A stretch of DNA of 64,000 bases from positions 432,035-496,034 of the forward strand of contig NZ_BMNW01000002.1 in assembly GCF_014646755.1 (NCBI RefSeq). The letters run 5' to 3'. The notes below the pieces were generated by a model that was not told the DNA's origin, did no database searches, and saw nothing but the letters and a program-made list of their open reading frames with translations. Both the position numbers and the translations under genes were made by a program. This document shows, in pieces, positions 1 to 8,854 of the stretch. The stretch is from Pseudomonas asuensis. Lineage in GTDB: Bacteria; Pseudomonadota; Gammaproteobacteria; Pseudomonadales; Pseudomonadaceae. Position 1 is the first letter of the stretch, and every line of letters starts with the position of its first letter.

Positions 1-2
1 CA

Positions 3-572
3 GACGGCCATTGCTTCAATGTCTCGATCAATATCTCCTCCCACGACTTGGAAGACCCAAGCTTTGCCGAGCGTGTCGCGGAAAAGTTGGCCAAGCATGG
101 CGTGCCGCCCACATGTGTAGAGTTTGAAGTGACGGAAAATTCGCTCATGTGCAACTTCGAGAATGCCCGAACTCAGTTGGATGCGCTCAGGCATTTGGGG
201 TCATCCATCTCAATCGATGACTTTGGCACCGGATACAATAATCTGATTTACCTACGCCAGATCCCTACGGATTACATCAAGATCGATCAGAGCTTTATCC
301 GTTGCCTGCCAGGTGATGAGAAGGACGCACTCATCGTACGGACCATGATTGAGCTGGCTCATGGATTGGGATATGAAGTCACGGCTGAAGGCGTAGAGAC
401 ACCAGAGATCCTGGAGACGATACTGGCTTTGGGTTGTGATGAGGGTCAGGGTTATCACATCGCCAAGCCGATGGGCGCCATTGAACTTGAGGGCTGGCTC
501 AAACGCCCTGGAACGTCTTACCTCTCTGGGCAGGATGGCTCGCCCTTTCCGTCCTCATACATGACGAATTAA
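3..572 (+). CDS. EAL-domain c-di-GMP phosphodiesterase, 3' part (gene begins before the window)
   Basis: C-terminal part of an EAL domain, the enzyme class that hydrolyses cyclic di-GMP to pGpG. The frame is open from base 3, with no start codon needed inside the window. It opens with the NISS-type strand (asparagine ligand), then FEVTEN (metal-binding Glu), IDDFGTGY (the paired aspartates), a YIKID lysine, the AEGVET loop and the GQGYHIAKP end of the fold. These are the residues an active phosphodiesterase needs, so this half looks catalytically intact; the EAL signature itself and any sensor or GGDEF part are off the left edge. A C-terminal tail of about 25 residues follows the domain. It converges on the helicase gene at 614. 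Confidence 0.9.
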   Translation, partial: DGHCFNVSINISSHDLEDPSFAERVAEKLAKHGVPPTCVEFEVTENSLMCNFENARTQLDALRHLGSSISIDDFGTGYNNLIYLRQIPTDYIKIDQSFIRCLPGDEKDALIVRTMIELAHGLGYEVTAEGVETPEILETILALGCDEGQGYHIAKPMGAIELEGWLKRPGTSYLSGQDGSPFPSSYMTN

Positions 573-585
573 CCCAGGGCGAAGT

Positions 586-607
586 TGGCCCTGCAGGAGC
601 AGGGCCA
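586..607. terminator. Hairpin between convergent genes
   Basis: TGGCCCTG (586-593) and CAGGGCCA (600-607) form a perfect 8-bp stem with a 6-nt loop, between the stops of the EAL gene and the helicase. No U-run follows on either strand, so termination activity is inferred from position and shape. Confidence 0.5.
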
Positions 608-613
608 CCCTAC

Positions 614-1933
614 TCACTCTGCGTCTGTCTTTTTACGCTTGAGGGGCGCCATACCATCCTGGCTCACTATTTTAGAGGCGCTGGGACGCTTGGGCCGTGG
701 AGACGTTTTGGTTTTGGTTGCAGGCTTCTTAGTGTCAGTCTTTTTCTTCTTGGTACTGGCAGCCTTACCGGAGGCTTTGAGTTTTTTGGGCCCTTGGTAA
801 GTACCTTTGAGCGGTTGTACCACACGACGCTCAAAACGTAGCTTCAAGTAGCGCTCAATGCTAGACATCAAATTCCAGTCGGTATGGCAAATCAACGAAA
901 TTGCCACTCCCGCCTCGCCGGCACGCCCGGTACGGCCGATACGGTGTACGTACTCATCACCGCTACGTGGCATATCGAAGTTGATGACCAGATCCATGCC
1001 TTCGACGTCCAAGCCACGAGCGGCTACATCCGTAGCAACCAACACGGACACAGCGCCCTGCTTCAGTCGCTCCATAGCCAGCTTGCGGTCTTTCTGGTCC
1101 TTTTCGCCATGCAACACGAACACCTTGATATTGCTGGCCGTCAGGACACCGCCCAGACGATCAGCCTGTACGCGGGTATTGGTAAAGACGATGGCTTTAC
1201 GATAAGTCTCATGGGCAAGCAACCACTGGAGCAGGCGCTCCTTGTGAGCGACATCATCTGCCGTAATGATCTGCTGGGTCACCGCCTCGTTGAGTTCGCC
1301 GGTACGGTCAAGCATGAGCACTTCCGGCTCGCGCAGAACATGCTCGATAACAGTACGCAGAGTATTGCCGCCACTGGTAGCTGAAAACAGCAGCGTCTGC
1401 CGGGACTCTGAAGTGCACGCATCAGCCAGCTTGAGCACGTCCTCGGAAAAGCCCATGTCGAGCATCCGGTCTGCTTCATCGAGCACGAGAAAATCCACAT
1501 CGTCCAGCTCAAGGCCGCCGGTATTTAAATGCTCGATCAGCCGCCCAGGCGTTCCAATAAGGATCTCTGGATTCTTGCGCATTGCAGCGGCCTGCTCCTT
1601 GAAGCCCTCACCCCCAGTAATGAGTCCCGCCTTGAGGAAAGTGAATTGAGCAAAACGCTCGACTTCCTTAAGCGTCTGCTGGGCAAGCTCGCGTGTAGGT
1701 AAAAGAATCAGCGCCCGCGCACCCGCTTGAGGCTTGGGTTCAGACAACAGCCGGTGCAGAATCGGCAGCACGAATGCTGCCGTCTTGCCGCTGCCAGTAC
1801 GGGCAGTAACACGCAGGTCCCGTCCATCCAGCGCCGGGCCGATCGCCGCCTCCTGAACAGGGGTGGGCTTTTTGAATTTCAGCGTGTCCAGTGCCTTGAG
1901 CAGACGCTCGTGCAGGTCGAAATCGGAAAACAA
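614..1933 (-). CDS. DEAD-box ATP-dependent RNA helicase (RhlE/SrmB-like)
   Basis: Cytoplasmic RNA helicase of about 440 residues. Q-motif PTPVQ, Walker A ARTGSGKT, PTRELA, GTPGR, DEAD (VLDEADRM), SAT, then the second RecA domain with TDVAARGLD and HRIGRTGRAG are all present in order. The last 60 residues are very rich in Lys, Ser, Thr and Pro, typical of helicases that bind RNA through a basic tail. Start choice: the frame has a TTG at 1948 and another at 1933. I prefer 1933, because GAGG lies about 9 nt upstream and the protein then begins FSDFDLHERLL, as I remember for Pseudomonas relatives. A role in ribosome assembly or mRNA turnover is inferred from the family. Confidence 0.88.
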   Translation of the reverse strand: MFSDFDLHERLLKALDTLKFKKPTPVQEAAIGPALDGRDLRVTARTGSGKTAAFVLPILHRLLSEPKPQAGARALILLPTRELAQQTLKEVERFAQFTFLKAGLITGGEGFKEQAAAMRKNPEILIGTPGRLIEHLNTGGLELDDVDFLVLDEADRMLDMGFSEDVLKLADACTSESRQTLLFSATSGGNTLRTVIEHVLREPEVLMLDRTGELNEAVTQQIITADDVAHKERLLQWLLAHETYRKAIVFTNTRVQADRLGGVLTASNIKVFVLHGEKDQKDRKLAMERLKQGAVSVLVATDVAARGLDVEGMDLVINFDMPRSGDEYVHRIGRTGRAGEAGVAISLICHTDWNLMSSIERYLKLRFERRVVQPLKGTYQGPKKLKASGKAASTKKKKTDTKKPATKTKTSPRPKRPSASKIVSQDGMAPLKRKKTDAE

Positions 1934-1992
1934 GGACGCATACCTCAAAGAAAATCGTAGTTCTGCCGCATAGCCTACCGGTTACGCAACAA

Positions 1993-2020
1993 AACCGCTG
2001 CCTTATTTAGCGTAGCGGTT
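1993..2020 (-). terminator. Probable terminator of the cobW-cobN-chlID operon
   Basis: Leftward, AACCGCT pairs with AGCGGTT across a 14-nt loop, and TTTTGTT follows. The hairpin overlaps the chlD stop codon by two bases. Confidence 0.55.
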
Positions 2021-2765
2021 ATTCCAGCTTCCCAGCGGGAAGCTCGTCGATGTGGCAATAGGCTGCCTGGAGATCAATCGCCAACTGGCGCGCACGCCCT
2101 AGCCGTACCGGAGCACGCTCGGCATCTATGACAAGGATGGATGCGTCTAGCCGAGGCAGTGAGGTCCAGGCACGTATACGCCCATCGGTTAAGAGTGCAA
2201 TATTTACCCGTCCATTTCCATGATGCCGCCGATGCTGTTGCAACCACTCATGCGCCTGAGTGAGAGACTCCATTAGCGGTGTACCGCCTCCTGCGCCAAG
2301 GGTTTCAAGCCAGTCTGGTATACGCTGAGTGGCGCGCCGAGTCTGGGAAAGCCACTGCGGGCCTGCGCCTGCCGCTCCTAGCACCGCTACGCTTGCCCGT
2401 GCACGATAAGCCTGCTCCAGGTATCCCAACAGCACGCCTTTGGCCTGCACCAAGGCCCCATGACGACGCATGGAAGCGGAGGCGTCGATAATAAACAACC
2501 ACTGTTCGTCAGGCTTTTGGGAGCGAGGCTGCCGGACTAGATCAGTTACTTGCCGAGGTCGCCCCTTCAAAAGAGTAGGCACCCAGGCAATCGGCCCCTT
2601 CTCGCCCGAGCACGAAGCACCATGCTGGCCATTGCTGGCCTCTCCCGGTAAGGGTCGAGCATTCGTCGCCCGGGTTGGACGACGAATGCTCAGCGCTTTT
2701 TTGGCCAGGCGTCGCCTGAACGCTTCTCTCCAATCGCCGTAGCCTGGGGCGGTAACTCGCCCCAC
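2019..2765 (-). CDS. chlD: vWA part of cobaltochelatase D subunit (chlD frame, reached from chlI by -1 frameshift)
   Basis: Von Willebrand A domain of the medium chelatase subunit. The MIDAS motif DASASM (DxSxS) is clear, with a following TDG. The open frame overlaps the 3' end of chlI by 76 bases and has no convincing ribosome-binding site of its own. The first residues of the open frame, up to AKKALSIRR, fall inside the overlap. At 2696-2702 an A AAA AAG heptamer and hairpin would shift ribosomes from the chlI frame into this one. The shifted product would be about 564 residues (339 from the chlI frame plus 225 here), close to a normal full-length AAA+/vWA D subunit. On its own the 248-residue frame would lack the AAA+ half of ChlD. 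Reading this as the 3' half of a frameshifted gene is an inference, but a strong one. Confidence 0.85.
   Translation of the reverse strand: MGRVTAPGYGDWREAFRRRLAKKALSIRRPTRATNARPLPGEASNGQHGASCSGEKGPIAWVPTLLKGRPRQVTDLVRQPRSQKPDEQWLFIIDASASMRRHGALVQAKGVLLGYLEQAYRARASVAVLGAAGAGPQWLSQTRRATQRIPDWLETLGAGGGTPLMESLTQAHEWLQQHRRHHGNGRVNIALLTDGRIRAWTSLPRLDASILVIDAERAPVRLGRARQLAIDLQAAYCHIDELPAGKLE
2657..2702 (-). promoter_or_regulatory. -1 programmed ribosomal frameshift signal (slippery heptamer plus hairpin)
   Basis: Reading leftward in the chlI frame, the codons CCA AAA AAG CGC TGA contain the slippery heptamer A AAA AAG (2702 to 2696), the same heptamer used in E. coli dnaX. Four bases later a perfect 12-bp stem begins (arms 2680-2691 and 2657-2668, 11-nt loop); the chlI stop codon TGA (2692-2690) touches the base of this stem. 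A shift of -1 on AAA AAG leads directly into the vWA frame. Known: frameshifting in chlD genes of cobalamin producers has been reported, as I recall. Seen here: heptamer in the right phase, stem, short spacer and a functional domain in the new frame. Confidence 0.85.
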
Positions 2766-3712
2766 TGCCCTTGACCACTAGCAGGACTCTGGGACGGCCC
2801 GGACGCAGGATTACTGATAGACGGTGGCGGCGGCGCATCTGGAGAAGACGGCTGGCGGCGACGATGCCGCAGTGCAAATTCCTCTACCGCATCGATATCC
2901 TCTCCGGTAATAGCCTCGTGGCCGCGCCAAGCCGCATGGGCGCGGGCTGCCCGTAGCCAGACAAGATCCGCACGCATGCCATCTACCGCTGCCGCAAAGC
3001 AGCGCTCGGCAATATGTGACAGCGATACATCGTCCAATGCGATACCCGCCAAGCGCTCACGCGCAGCCTGACAGCGTTGGGCGAGAGCCGCCTGCGTCTC
3101 GGCCCAGTGAGTTACGAAACTGTGCGGATCAAGATCAAATGCCAAACGGCGGCGCATGATCTCGGCACGTTCCGCAGGAGCAGGATGAGCGTTCAGCGCC
3201 ACGTTAAACCCAAACCGATCAAGCAGCTGAGGCCGTAGCTCTCCCTCTTCAGGATTCATGGTGCCGATTAAAACAAAACGTGCCGAATGACGATGGGAAA
3301 TCCCGTCACGCTCTACGGTGTTCACACCACTGGCGGCCACATCAAGCAACAGGTCAACCAGATGGTCCGGCAGCAGATTGACCTCGTCCACATACAGTAC
3401 GCCCCCGTCTGCCTTAGCCAACACCCCGGGTGAGAACTCCGCGCGTCCTTCGCCCAGTGCAACATTGAGGTCCAGCGTACCGGTGATGCGTTCCTCGCTG
3501 GCACCTAACGGCAAGGTGACAAAGGACCCTCCAGGCATCAAGGCCGCTACGCCTCGCGCCAGGGTCGACTTCGCCATACCACGCGGCCCTTCGATCAGCA
3601 CCCCACCAATCCCCGGATCGATGGCATTAAGACACAACGCCAGCTTCAACGAATCGGCACCTACAATGGCAGCCAAGGGAAATTGCGGGGTATCAGACAT
3701 ATCTATGCTCAT
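2690..3712 (-). CDS. chlI: AAA+ subunit of cobaltochelatase (ChlI-like; also N-terminal half of frameshifted ChlD)
   Basis: Magnesium/cobalt chelatase small-subunit ATPase. Walker A is GPRGMAKST, Walker B LYVDEVN with the following LLPDHLVD typical of ChlI/BchI, and sensor region GTMNPEEGELRPQLLDRFG. The last 60 residues are a Pro/Ser-rich linker of the kind that joins AAA+ and vWA domains in ChlD proteins, an odd way for an independent ChlI to end. It stops at TGA 2690-2692 just after the slippery site. It works with CobN in ATP-driven cobalt insertion. Starts at 3712 or 3700 (both ATG) are possible; neither has a strong ribosome-binding site. It follows cobN after 31 bases and shares its riboswitch-controlled transcript. 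Confidence 0.9.
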   Translation of the reverse strand: MSIDMSDTPQFPLAAIVGADSLKLALCLNAIDPGIGGVLIEGPRGMAKSTLARGVAALMPGGSFVTLPLGASEERITGTLDLNVALGEGRAEFSPGVLAKADGGVLYVDEVNLLPDHLVDLLLDVAASGVNTVERDGISHRHSARFVLIGTMNPEEGELRPQLLDRFGFNVALNAHPAPAERAEIMRRRLAFDLDPHSFVTHWAETQAALAQRCQAARERLAGIALDDVSLSHIAERCFAAAVDGMRADLVWLRAARAHAAWRGHEAITGEDIDAVEEFALRHRRRQPSSPDAPPPPSISNPASGPSQSPASGQGQWGELPPQATAIGEKRSGDAWPKKR

Positions 3713-3743
3713 TTATGGGCTGGTATTATGCAAAAAAGCTTAA

Positions 3744-6700
3744 TCAGCTTTCTTCACTGTCCATCAGAATATTTTCCAGTGCTTCGCGGTAGTGCCCCGG
3801 CTCCTGCCAAAGCCCACGCTGTTGAGCCTCAAGCAATCGCTCAGTCATCTCCCGAAGGGCGTCAGGGTTGTGTTGCTGGATAAACTCACGGGTCGCGGGA
3901 TCAAGCACATAGGCATCGGCCAACAATGCATACTGGTGATCATCTATCAGTTGTGTTGTGGCATCAAAGGCAAACAGATAGTCCACCGTTGCTGCCAGCT
4001 CGAAAGCACCTTTATAGCCATGCCGCTTCACACCATCAATCCACTTGGGATTGGCAGCACGTGAGCGAATGACACGGTTGAGCTCTTCCTTAAGGGTACG
4101 GATACGCGGCGACTCGGGCTGGCTATGATCACCGTGGTAGGACGATACCGCTTCGCCCTGCAACGTCTCAGCGGCGGCCAGCATGCCGCCTTGAAACTGG
4201 TAATAATCGTCTGAATCCAGTAAATCGTGCTCGCGATTGTCCTGATTATGCAGGACGGCCTGTAGACGACCGAGCCGCTCGACGAAGCGTTCCCGGGCCG
4301 GCGTGCCCGGATCATCTGCCCCATAGGCATAGCTGCCCCAATTCAAGTACACCTCGGCCAGGTCATTACGGGACTGCCACTGTCGCTCATCGATAGGACC
4401 TTGCAAGCCCGCCCCATAGGCGCCGGGCTTGGAGCCGAACACACGCCAGCCAGCCTGTCGCCGCGCCTCAGGTGCGCTAAGCCCTTTCGTCTCAAGCATC
4501 TGTCGTTCAGCGCGGACACGGGCTGCCAAGGGATTCATATCGTCCGGCTCGTCCAACTCGGCAACAGCCTGCACGGCGGCATCGAACAGGCGGATCAGGT
4601 TAGCGAAGGCATCGCGGAAAAAGCCGGACACCCGCAATGTAACGTCTACACGGGGCCGATCCAGGATCGTCAAAGGCAAGATCTCGAAATCACTGACGCG
4701 CTGGCTACCCGTTTGCCAGACCGGGCGTACACCCAACAAGGCCATAGCCTGGGCAATGTCGTCACCGCCCGTTCGCATAGTGGCTGTTCCCCACACGGAC
4801 AAACCCAACTGACGCAGATAATCGCCGTGGTCCTGCAGATGGCGCTCCAGCAACAGATTGGCCGACTGCCAACCGATACGCCACGCCGTTGGGGTAGGCA
4901 GATTACGTACGTCCACCGAATAGAAATTGCGTCCGGTAGGCAATACATCGAGTCGGCCCCTGCTGGGTGCGCCACTGGCACCCGCCGGGATAAAACGTCC
5001 TGCCAGCGCGTTGATGATACCCTCTGTTTCAGCGGGACCACAGGCGTCAAGCAGCGGTGCGATATGAGTTCTGATCTGATCCAGCACACGCCCAGCTCTG
5101 GGCCATTGTGCTTTGGTTAGCTCACCGCCAAGCACTTCCTGAATCAACCGGCCCGCCAATAGCTCAAGTCGCTCGCGGGTATCCCCCGCAATACGCCATG
5201 GGTCTGAGCTGATCGACAGCAATAGCTCTGGTCGCGGGCCCTGCCATGGCGCGCCCAATTCAGCATCCAGAGGATCAAAATTTAGCCTTAGATCATGGGC
5301 CAATGCCTGTAACAGACTGGCATTACCGCCCTGCCCGTCGCCGCGAGGAATACGTACCAGCGCCAGCAGCGTGTCGAGGCGCAAGCGGTCGCATGGAGAC
5401 TCGCCGAAAATATGCAACCCATCGCGAATCTGCGATTCCTTCAGCTCACAGAGATAGGCATCCACCTTGGGCAACCAGTCTTCCGGGGCTTCTCCTTCTG
5501 TCAGTTTCAGCTCCAGATCTAGGCTGGTATTACGCAACAACTCTGCAATATCACTTTGCAGTTCTCGGGCACGGCGCGGATCAAGTAACTGGGCTTCATA
5601 AAATTCATCAGCAAGTTGCTCAAGGTCACGTAATGGGCCATAGCTTTCCGCACGCGTCAGGGGTGGCATCAGGTGATCAATGATCACCGCTTGGGTCCTT
5701 CGCTTGGCCTGCGCACCTTCACCCGGATCATTGACGATAAAGGGGTAAATATTAGGCATCGGACCGAGCACGACATCCGGCCAGCACGTTTCAGACAGGC
5801 CTACCCCCTTCCCAGGCAGCCACTCAAGATTACCGTGCTTGCCTACATGTACAACCGCATGAGCGCCATAGACATGCCTCAGCCAGCAATAGAACGCCAG
5901 ATATCCATGGGGTGGCACAAGATCGGGGTCGTGATAGACCGCACTAGGGTCGAGGTGGTATCCCCGCGCAGGCTGTATACCTACGAACGTCAGCCCGAAC
6001 CGCAGTCCGGCTACCATCATACGGCCGCCACGAAACATTGGGTCCTGCTCGGGATCACCCCAACGCTCCCGCACAGCGTCCTGGTTTTCTCTGGGTAGTT
6101 GAGCGAAGAAACGCCGGTACTCTTCCATGCCCAGACTTTGGTGGCAGGGACGTAGATCCAGGCTGCCCAAGTCATTCGTTACGCCACCCAATAGCGCATG
6201 GACCAAGGCTGTTCCGCTCTCCGGCAATCCCTCAACAGGATAGCCTTCACCCTGTAATGCTCTAAGAATGTTAAGTGCAGCGGCAGGCGTGTCCAACCCT
6301 ACACCATTGCCAATACGACCATCACGGGTGGGGTAGTTAGCCAAGATCAAAGCGGTACGCTTTTCACTGTTCGGGAGCCTGGCTAGCAGGATCCAGCGCC
6401 GAGCCAACGCTGCAACAAAGTCCATCCGCTCCCGCACTGGCTGATAACAGACTACGTCGCTCTGGCTGCGCTCATCTCTCCATGCCAAGCCTTTAAAGCT
6501 GACGGGACGTGTAATGATTCGCCCGTCCAGCTCCGGCAAGGCAATATGCATTGCAAGGTCTCGTGGGCCGAGCCCTTGGGCGTTTTCCCTCCATCCCTGC
6601 TCGTTATCCTGAGCGCAGATAGCCTGCAATACCGGTATATCGCGGCGGAAAGGCCGAAGATGAGGCGCGTCTGGATTGGACTGAGCAAATCCCGTTGTAT

Positions 6701-7490
6701 TGATGATCAGCTCGGCCTCTACTGAATCCAGCAGCGCCTCGACATCCGCAAGACAAGCTGGCTCTTTTAGACTGGCCACTGCAATAGGAAGCGGGTTGAC
6801 CCCCTGAGCCGCCAGAGCTTCGCAAAAAGCATCAATGAAGCCTGTGTTGGCCGCCTGCAAATGGCTGCGGTAAAACAGCAAGGCCGCCACTGGACAGTCT
6901 TGCTGCCAACGCTGCCGCCACGTGCTGAGTGCATCTCCTTCGGGGCTAGACGTATACACGGCAACACGCGGTAGCGGCTGAGGCTCAGCCCACGACTCGT
7001 CACGTCCCAACCATTGCCGGCCGATAAAGCGATACAACATGCGAGCATTATCGAGGCCGCCCTGCCGCAGAAACTGCCAGACCCGCTCGGCATCCTGAGG
7101 CGCTGCGTTACCCAGTGCCATTAGCTCGGGATCGGACTTATCGTCACCGGGTACAAGAATCAGCCTGGCACCCCGGGCAGCCAGTTCGACCAACTGGTCC
7201 ACGCCGTAGCGCCAATACCCGGCACCACCCAATAATGAAACAACGATGACCTTGGCATGCTGAAGCACTTCGTCAACATACAGATCCACCGACGCGTGAT
7301 TCATCAGCTGCATGGGATTAGCCAGGCGCAAGCTGGGAAAGTCCTCAGGCAATTCACGTGCGGCCTCAGCTAGTAACGCCAGATGCGAGTCGGCGCTGCA
7401 CAGGATTACCAGATCCGCCGGCGTCTGCGCCAGGTGAGCGATTCCGTCGTCAGGTGTGAAGCCGCCGGGCTGGGTCCTGAGTAAATGCAT
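3744..7490 (-). CDS. cobN: Cobaltochelatase large subunit CobN
   Basis: 1248 residues, the usual length for CobN, the porphyrin-binding subunit of the ATP-dependent cobaltochelatase that inserts Co2+ into hydrogenobyrinic acid a,c-diamide. Family blocks are visible, for example HVGKHGNLEWLPGKG around residues 550-565, ALILANYPTRDGRIGNGVGLDTPAA, and the C-terminal EELNRVIRSRAANPKWIDG followed by KRHGYKGAFELAATVDYLFAFDA. The start is ATG at 7490, only 3 bases after the cobW stop, so translation is probably coupled. Partners are the ChlI/ChlD proteins encoded next, instead of CobS/CobT. It acts in the cytoplasm in the late (oxygen-dependent type) cobalt insertion step. Confidence 0.97.
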   Translation of the reverse strand: MHLLRTQPGGFTPDDGIAHLAQTPADLVILCSADSHLALLAEAARELPEDFPSLRLANPMQLMNHASVDLYVDEVLQHAKVIVVSLLGGAGYWRYGVDQLVELAARGARLILVPGDDKSDPELMALGNAAPQDAERVWQFLRQGGLDNARMLYRFIGRQWLGRDESWAEPQPLPRVAVYTSSPEGDALSTWRQRWQQDCPVAALLFYRSHLQAANTGFIDAFCEALAAQGVNPLPIAVASLKEPACLADVEALLDSVEAELIINTTGFAQSNPDAPHLRPFRRDIPVLQAICAQDNEQGWRENAQGLGPRDLAMHIALPELDGRIITRPVSFKGLAWRDERSQSDVVCYQPVRERMDFVAALARRWILLARLPNSEKRTALILANYPTRDGRIGNGVGLDTPAAALNILRALQGEGYPVEGLPESGTALVHALLGGVTNDLGSLDLRPCHQSLGMEEYRRFFAQLPRENQDAVRERWGDPEQDPMFRGGRMMVAGLRFGLTFVGIQPARGYHLDPSAVYHDPDLVPPHGYLAFYCWLRHVYGAHAVVHVGKHGNLEWLPGKGVGLSETCWPDVVLGPMPNIYPFIVNDPGEGAQAKRRTQAVIIDHLMPPLTRAESYGPLRDLEQLADEFYEAQLLDPRRARELQSDIAELLRNTSLDLELKLTEGEAPEDWLPKVDAYLCELKESQIRDGLHIFGESPCDRLRLDTLLALVRIPRGDGQGGNASLLQALAHDLRLNFDPLDAELGAPWQGPRPELLLSISSDPWRIAGDTRERLELLAGRLIQEVLGGELTKAQWPRAGRVLDQIRTHIAPLLDACGPAETEGIINALAGRFIPAGASGAPSRGRLDVLPTGRNFYSVDVRNLPTPTAWRIGWQSANLLLERHLQDHGDYLRQLGLSVWGTATMRTGGDDIAQAMALLGVRPVWQTGSQRVSDFEILPLTILDRPRVDVTLRVSGFFRDAFANLIRLFDAAVQAVAELDEPDDMNPLAARVRAERQMLETKGLSAPEARRQAGWRVFGSKPGAYGAGLQGPIDERQWQSRNDLAEVYLNWGSYAYGADDPGTPARERFVERLGRLQAVLHNQDNREHDLLDSDDYYQFQGGMLAAAETLQGEAVSSYHGDHSQPESPRIRTLKEELNRVIRSRAANPKWIDGVKRHGYKGAFELAATVDYLFAFDATTQLIDDHQYALLADAYVLDPATREFIQQHNPDALREMTERLLEAQQRGLWQEPGHYREALENILMDSEES

Positions 7491-7493
7491 CTC

Positions 7494-8546
7494 TTAGGCC
7501 AGTGTGCTGCGTAGCTCGGCGCTGATAGCGGCCTGGTCCAGTTCCTGCCCGATTATTACCAGACGCGTTTGTCGAGTCTCATCCGCTTTCCAGGCGCGGT
7601 CAAAGTGCTTGTCGAAGCGAGTGCCAACACCCTGAACCAGCAAACGCATCGGCTTGCCTTTAATGGCGGCAAAGCCCTTGATTCGCAGGATGCCGTGGCG
7701 CTGCACCAGCCCTGTCAGCGCGTCCAGCAAGGTGCTCTCCTCCACCTCCGGTAGATCGACGGAAAACGAGTCAAACTCGTCATGATCATGCTCTTCATGA
7801 GGCTCATGGTCGTGATGCGTCTTTCGCGCATCGATGTGCAGCTCGGCTTCCGCATTCAGTCCCAGCAGAACAGACAAGGGTAACTGACCGTTGCTGGCCT
7901 CAATGATCTTGACCGATTTCGGCAGCTCGCTTTCGATCTGGCTGCGTACAGCGGCCAAGGCCACTTGCGGCATCTGATCGACTTTGTTCAGGATAACCAG
8001 ATCCGCGCTAGCCAACTGATCCTCAAACAGCTCATGCAGTGGAGACTCATGATCCAGATTAGGGTCCAGCTGACGCTGAGCATCAACCTTCTCGGGATAG
8101 GCCGCAAATGTACCCAGCGCCACTGCCGGGCTATCTACCACAGTCACAACGGCATCCACAGTGCACGTGTTACGGATTTCCGGCCATTGGAAAGCCTGGA
8201 CAAGCGGCTTGGGCAGGGCCAGACCTGAGGTCTCGATCAGGATATGGTCAATGTCTGCACGGCGGGCAACCAGGTCGCGCATCACTGGGAAAAACTCTTC
8301 CTGAACGGTGCAGCACAGGCAACCGTTCGCCAGCTCGAATACTCGCCCTACGGCCTCTTCTTCAGTACAGCCGATGCTGCACTGCTTGAGAATTTCACCA
8401 TCGATACCGAGTTCGCCAAACTCATTCACAATGACCGCAATGCGGCGTCCCTGCGCATTTTCCAGGATATGGCGCAGTAGCGTAGTTTTACCGGCGCCGA
8501 GAAAGCCGGTAATGATCGTGACAGGAATCTTGGCCAAGGTTTTCAT
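7494..8546 (-). CDS. cobW: CobW-family GTPase, cobalt metallochaperone
   Basis: About 350 residues. The G3E GTPase core shows Walker A GFLGAGKTT near residue 14-22, the zinc/cobalt-binding CxCC motif (C76, C78, C79 in GCLCC), ETSG and NKVD. A His/Asp/Glu-rich stretch at about 244-256 could hold metal, and the CobW C-terminal domain follows. CobW-family proteins deliver metals; being first gene in the B12-riboswitch operon ahead of cobN argues for cobalt and not zinc. Start: an open frame reaches back to 8606, but the 20 extra residues are not family-like. ATG at 8544-8546 gives MKTLAKIPVTIITG, preceded by TAAGGCAG as ribosome-binding site. Confidence 0.93.
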   Translation of the reverse strand: MKTLAKIPVTIITGFLGAGKTTLLRHILENAQGRRIAVIVNEFGELGIDGEILKQCSIGCTEEEAVGRVFELANGCLCCTVQEEFFPVMRDLVARRADIDHILIETSGLALPKPLVQAFQWPEIRNTCTVDAVVTVVDSPAVALGTFAAYPEKVDAQRQLDPNLDHESPLHELFEDQLASADLVILNKVDQMPQVALAAVRSQIESELPKSVKIIEASNGQLPLSVLLGLNAEAELHIDARKTHHDHEPHEEHDHDEFDSFSVDLPEVEESTLLDALTGLVQRHGILRIKGFAAIKGKPMRLLVQGVGTRFDKHFDRAWKADETRQTRLVIIGQELDQAAISAELRSTLA

Positions 8547-8549
8547 GAG

Positions 8550-8574
8550 CTGCCTTACAGAAAGGGACAGGCAG
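8550..8574 (-). promoter_or_regulatory. Hairpin covering the cobW ribosome-binding site
   Basis: Leftward, CTGCCT (8574-8569) can pair with AGGCAG (8555-8550), which includes the AAGG ribosome-binding site of cobW. This is a plausible expression platform through which the upstream riboswitch blocks translation. The 13-nt loop and six pairs make it modest in strength. Confidence 0.45.
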
Positions 8575-8642
8575 GCATGACGAAGACGCGCCTCTGCGCA
8601 GTCCAAACGCCATACCGGATCACCCCGCCCGGTTGTCGGAAA

Positions 8643-8847
8643 GGATACTGCTCATGCACAACTGGCAGTATCCAGAAAGTTGTTCAAGGCAGGTCTCCTG
8701 GCTCGCGGCAACGCCTCTCGCCTTCCCGCCCAAGGGCAGTGGCTTGATGAAAAGCGCAATTCGAACAACCGCTTACAGTTGCGGGGGCAGCTGCGGCCTT
8801 ACACCGCATTCCCTCTTAGCTTCAGGCATTTGCTGAAGCACCTTGAA
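8643..8847 (-). promoter_or_regulatory. Cobalamin riboswitch upstream of cobW
   Basis: Leftward strand carries the cobalamin aptamer. P1 is a 7-bp stem (CCTTGAA at 8841-8847 with TTCAAGG at 8683-8689 on the plus strand). The core has the GGGAA and GGTG segments, then CTGCCCCCGCAACTGTAAG, and near its end the B12 box GCCAGGAGACCTGCC. Downstream, 8643-8651 and 8665-8673 form a perfect 9-bp hairpin whose loop contains CAGTTG, exactly complementary to CAACTG in the conserved L5 segment; this fits the known L5-L13 kissing loop. Expected effect: cobalamin binding lowers expression of cobW-cobN-chlID. Confidence 0.93.
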
Positions 8848-8854
8848 GGCGCAA

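Noticed and set aside
8547-8606. 20-codon N-terminal extension of CobW
   Set aside because: It overlaps the riboswitch expression platform, and the extra residues do not fit the family.
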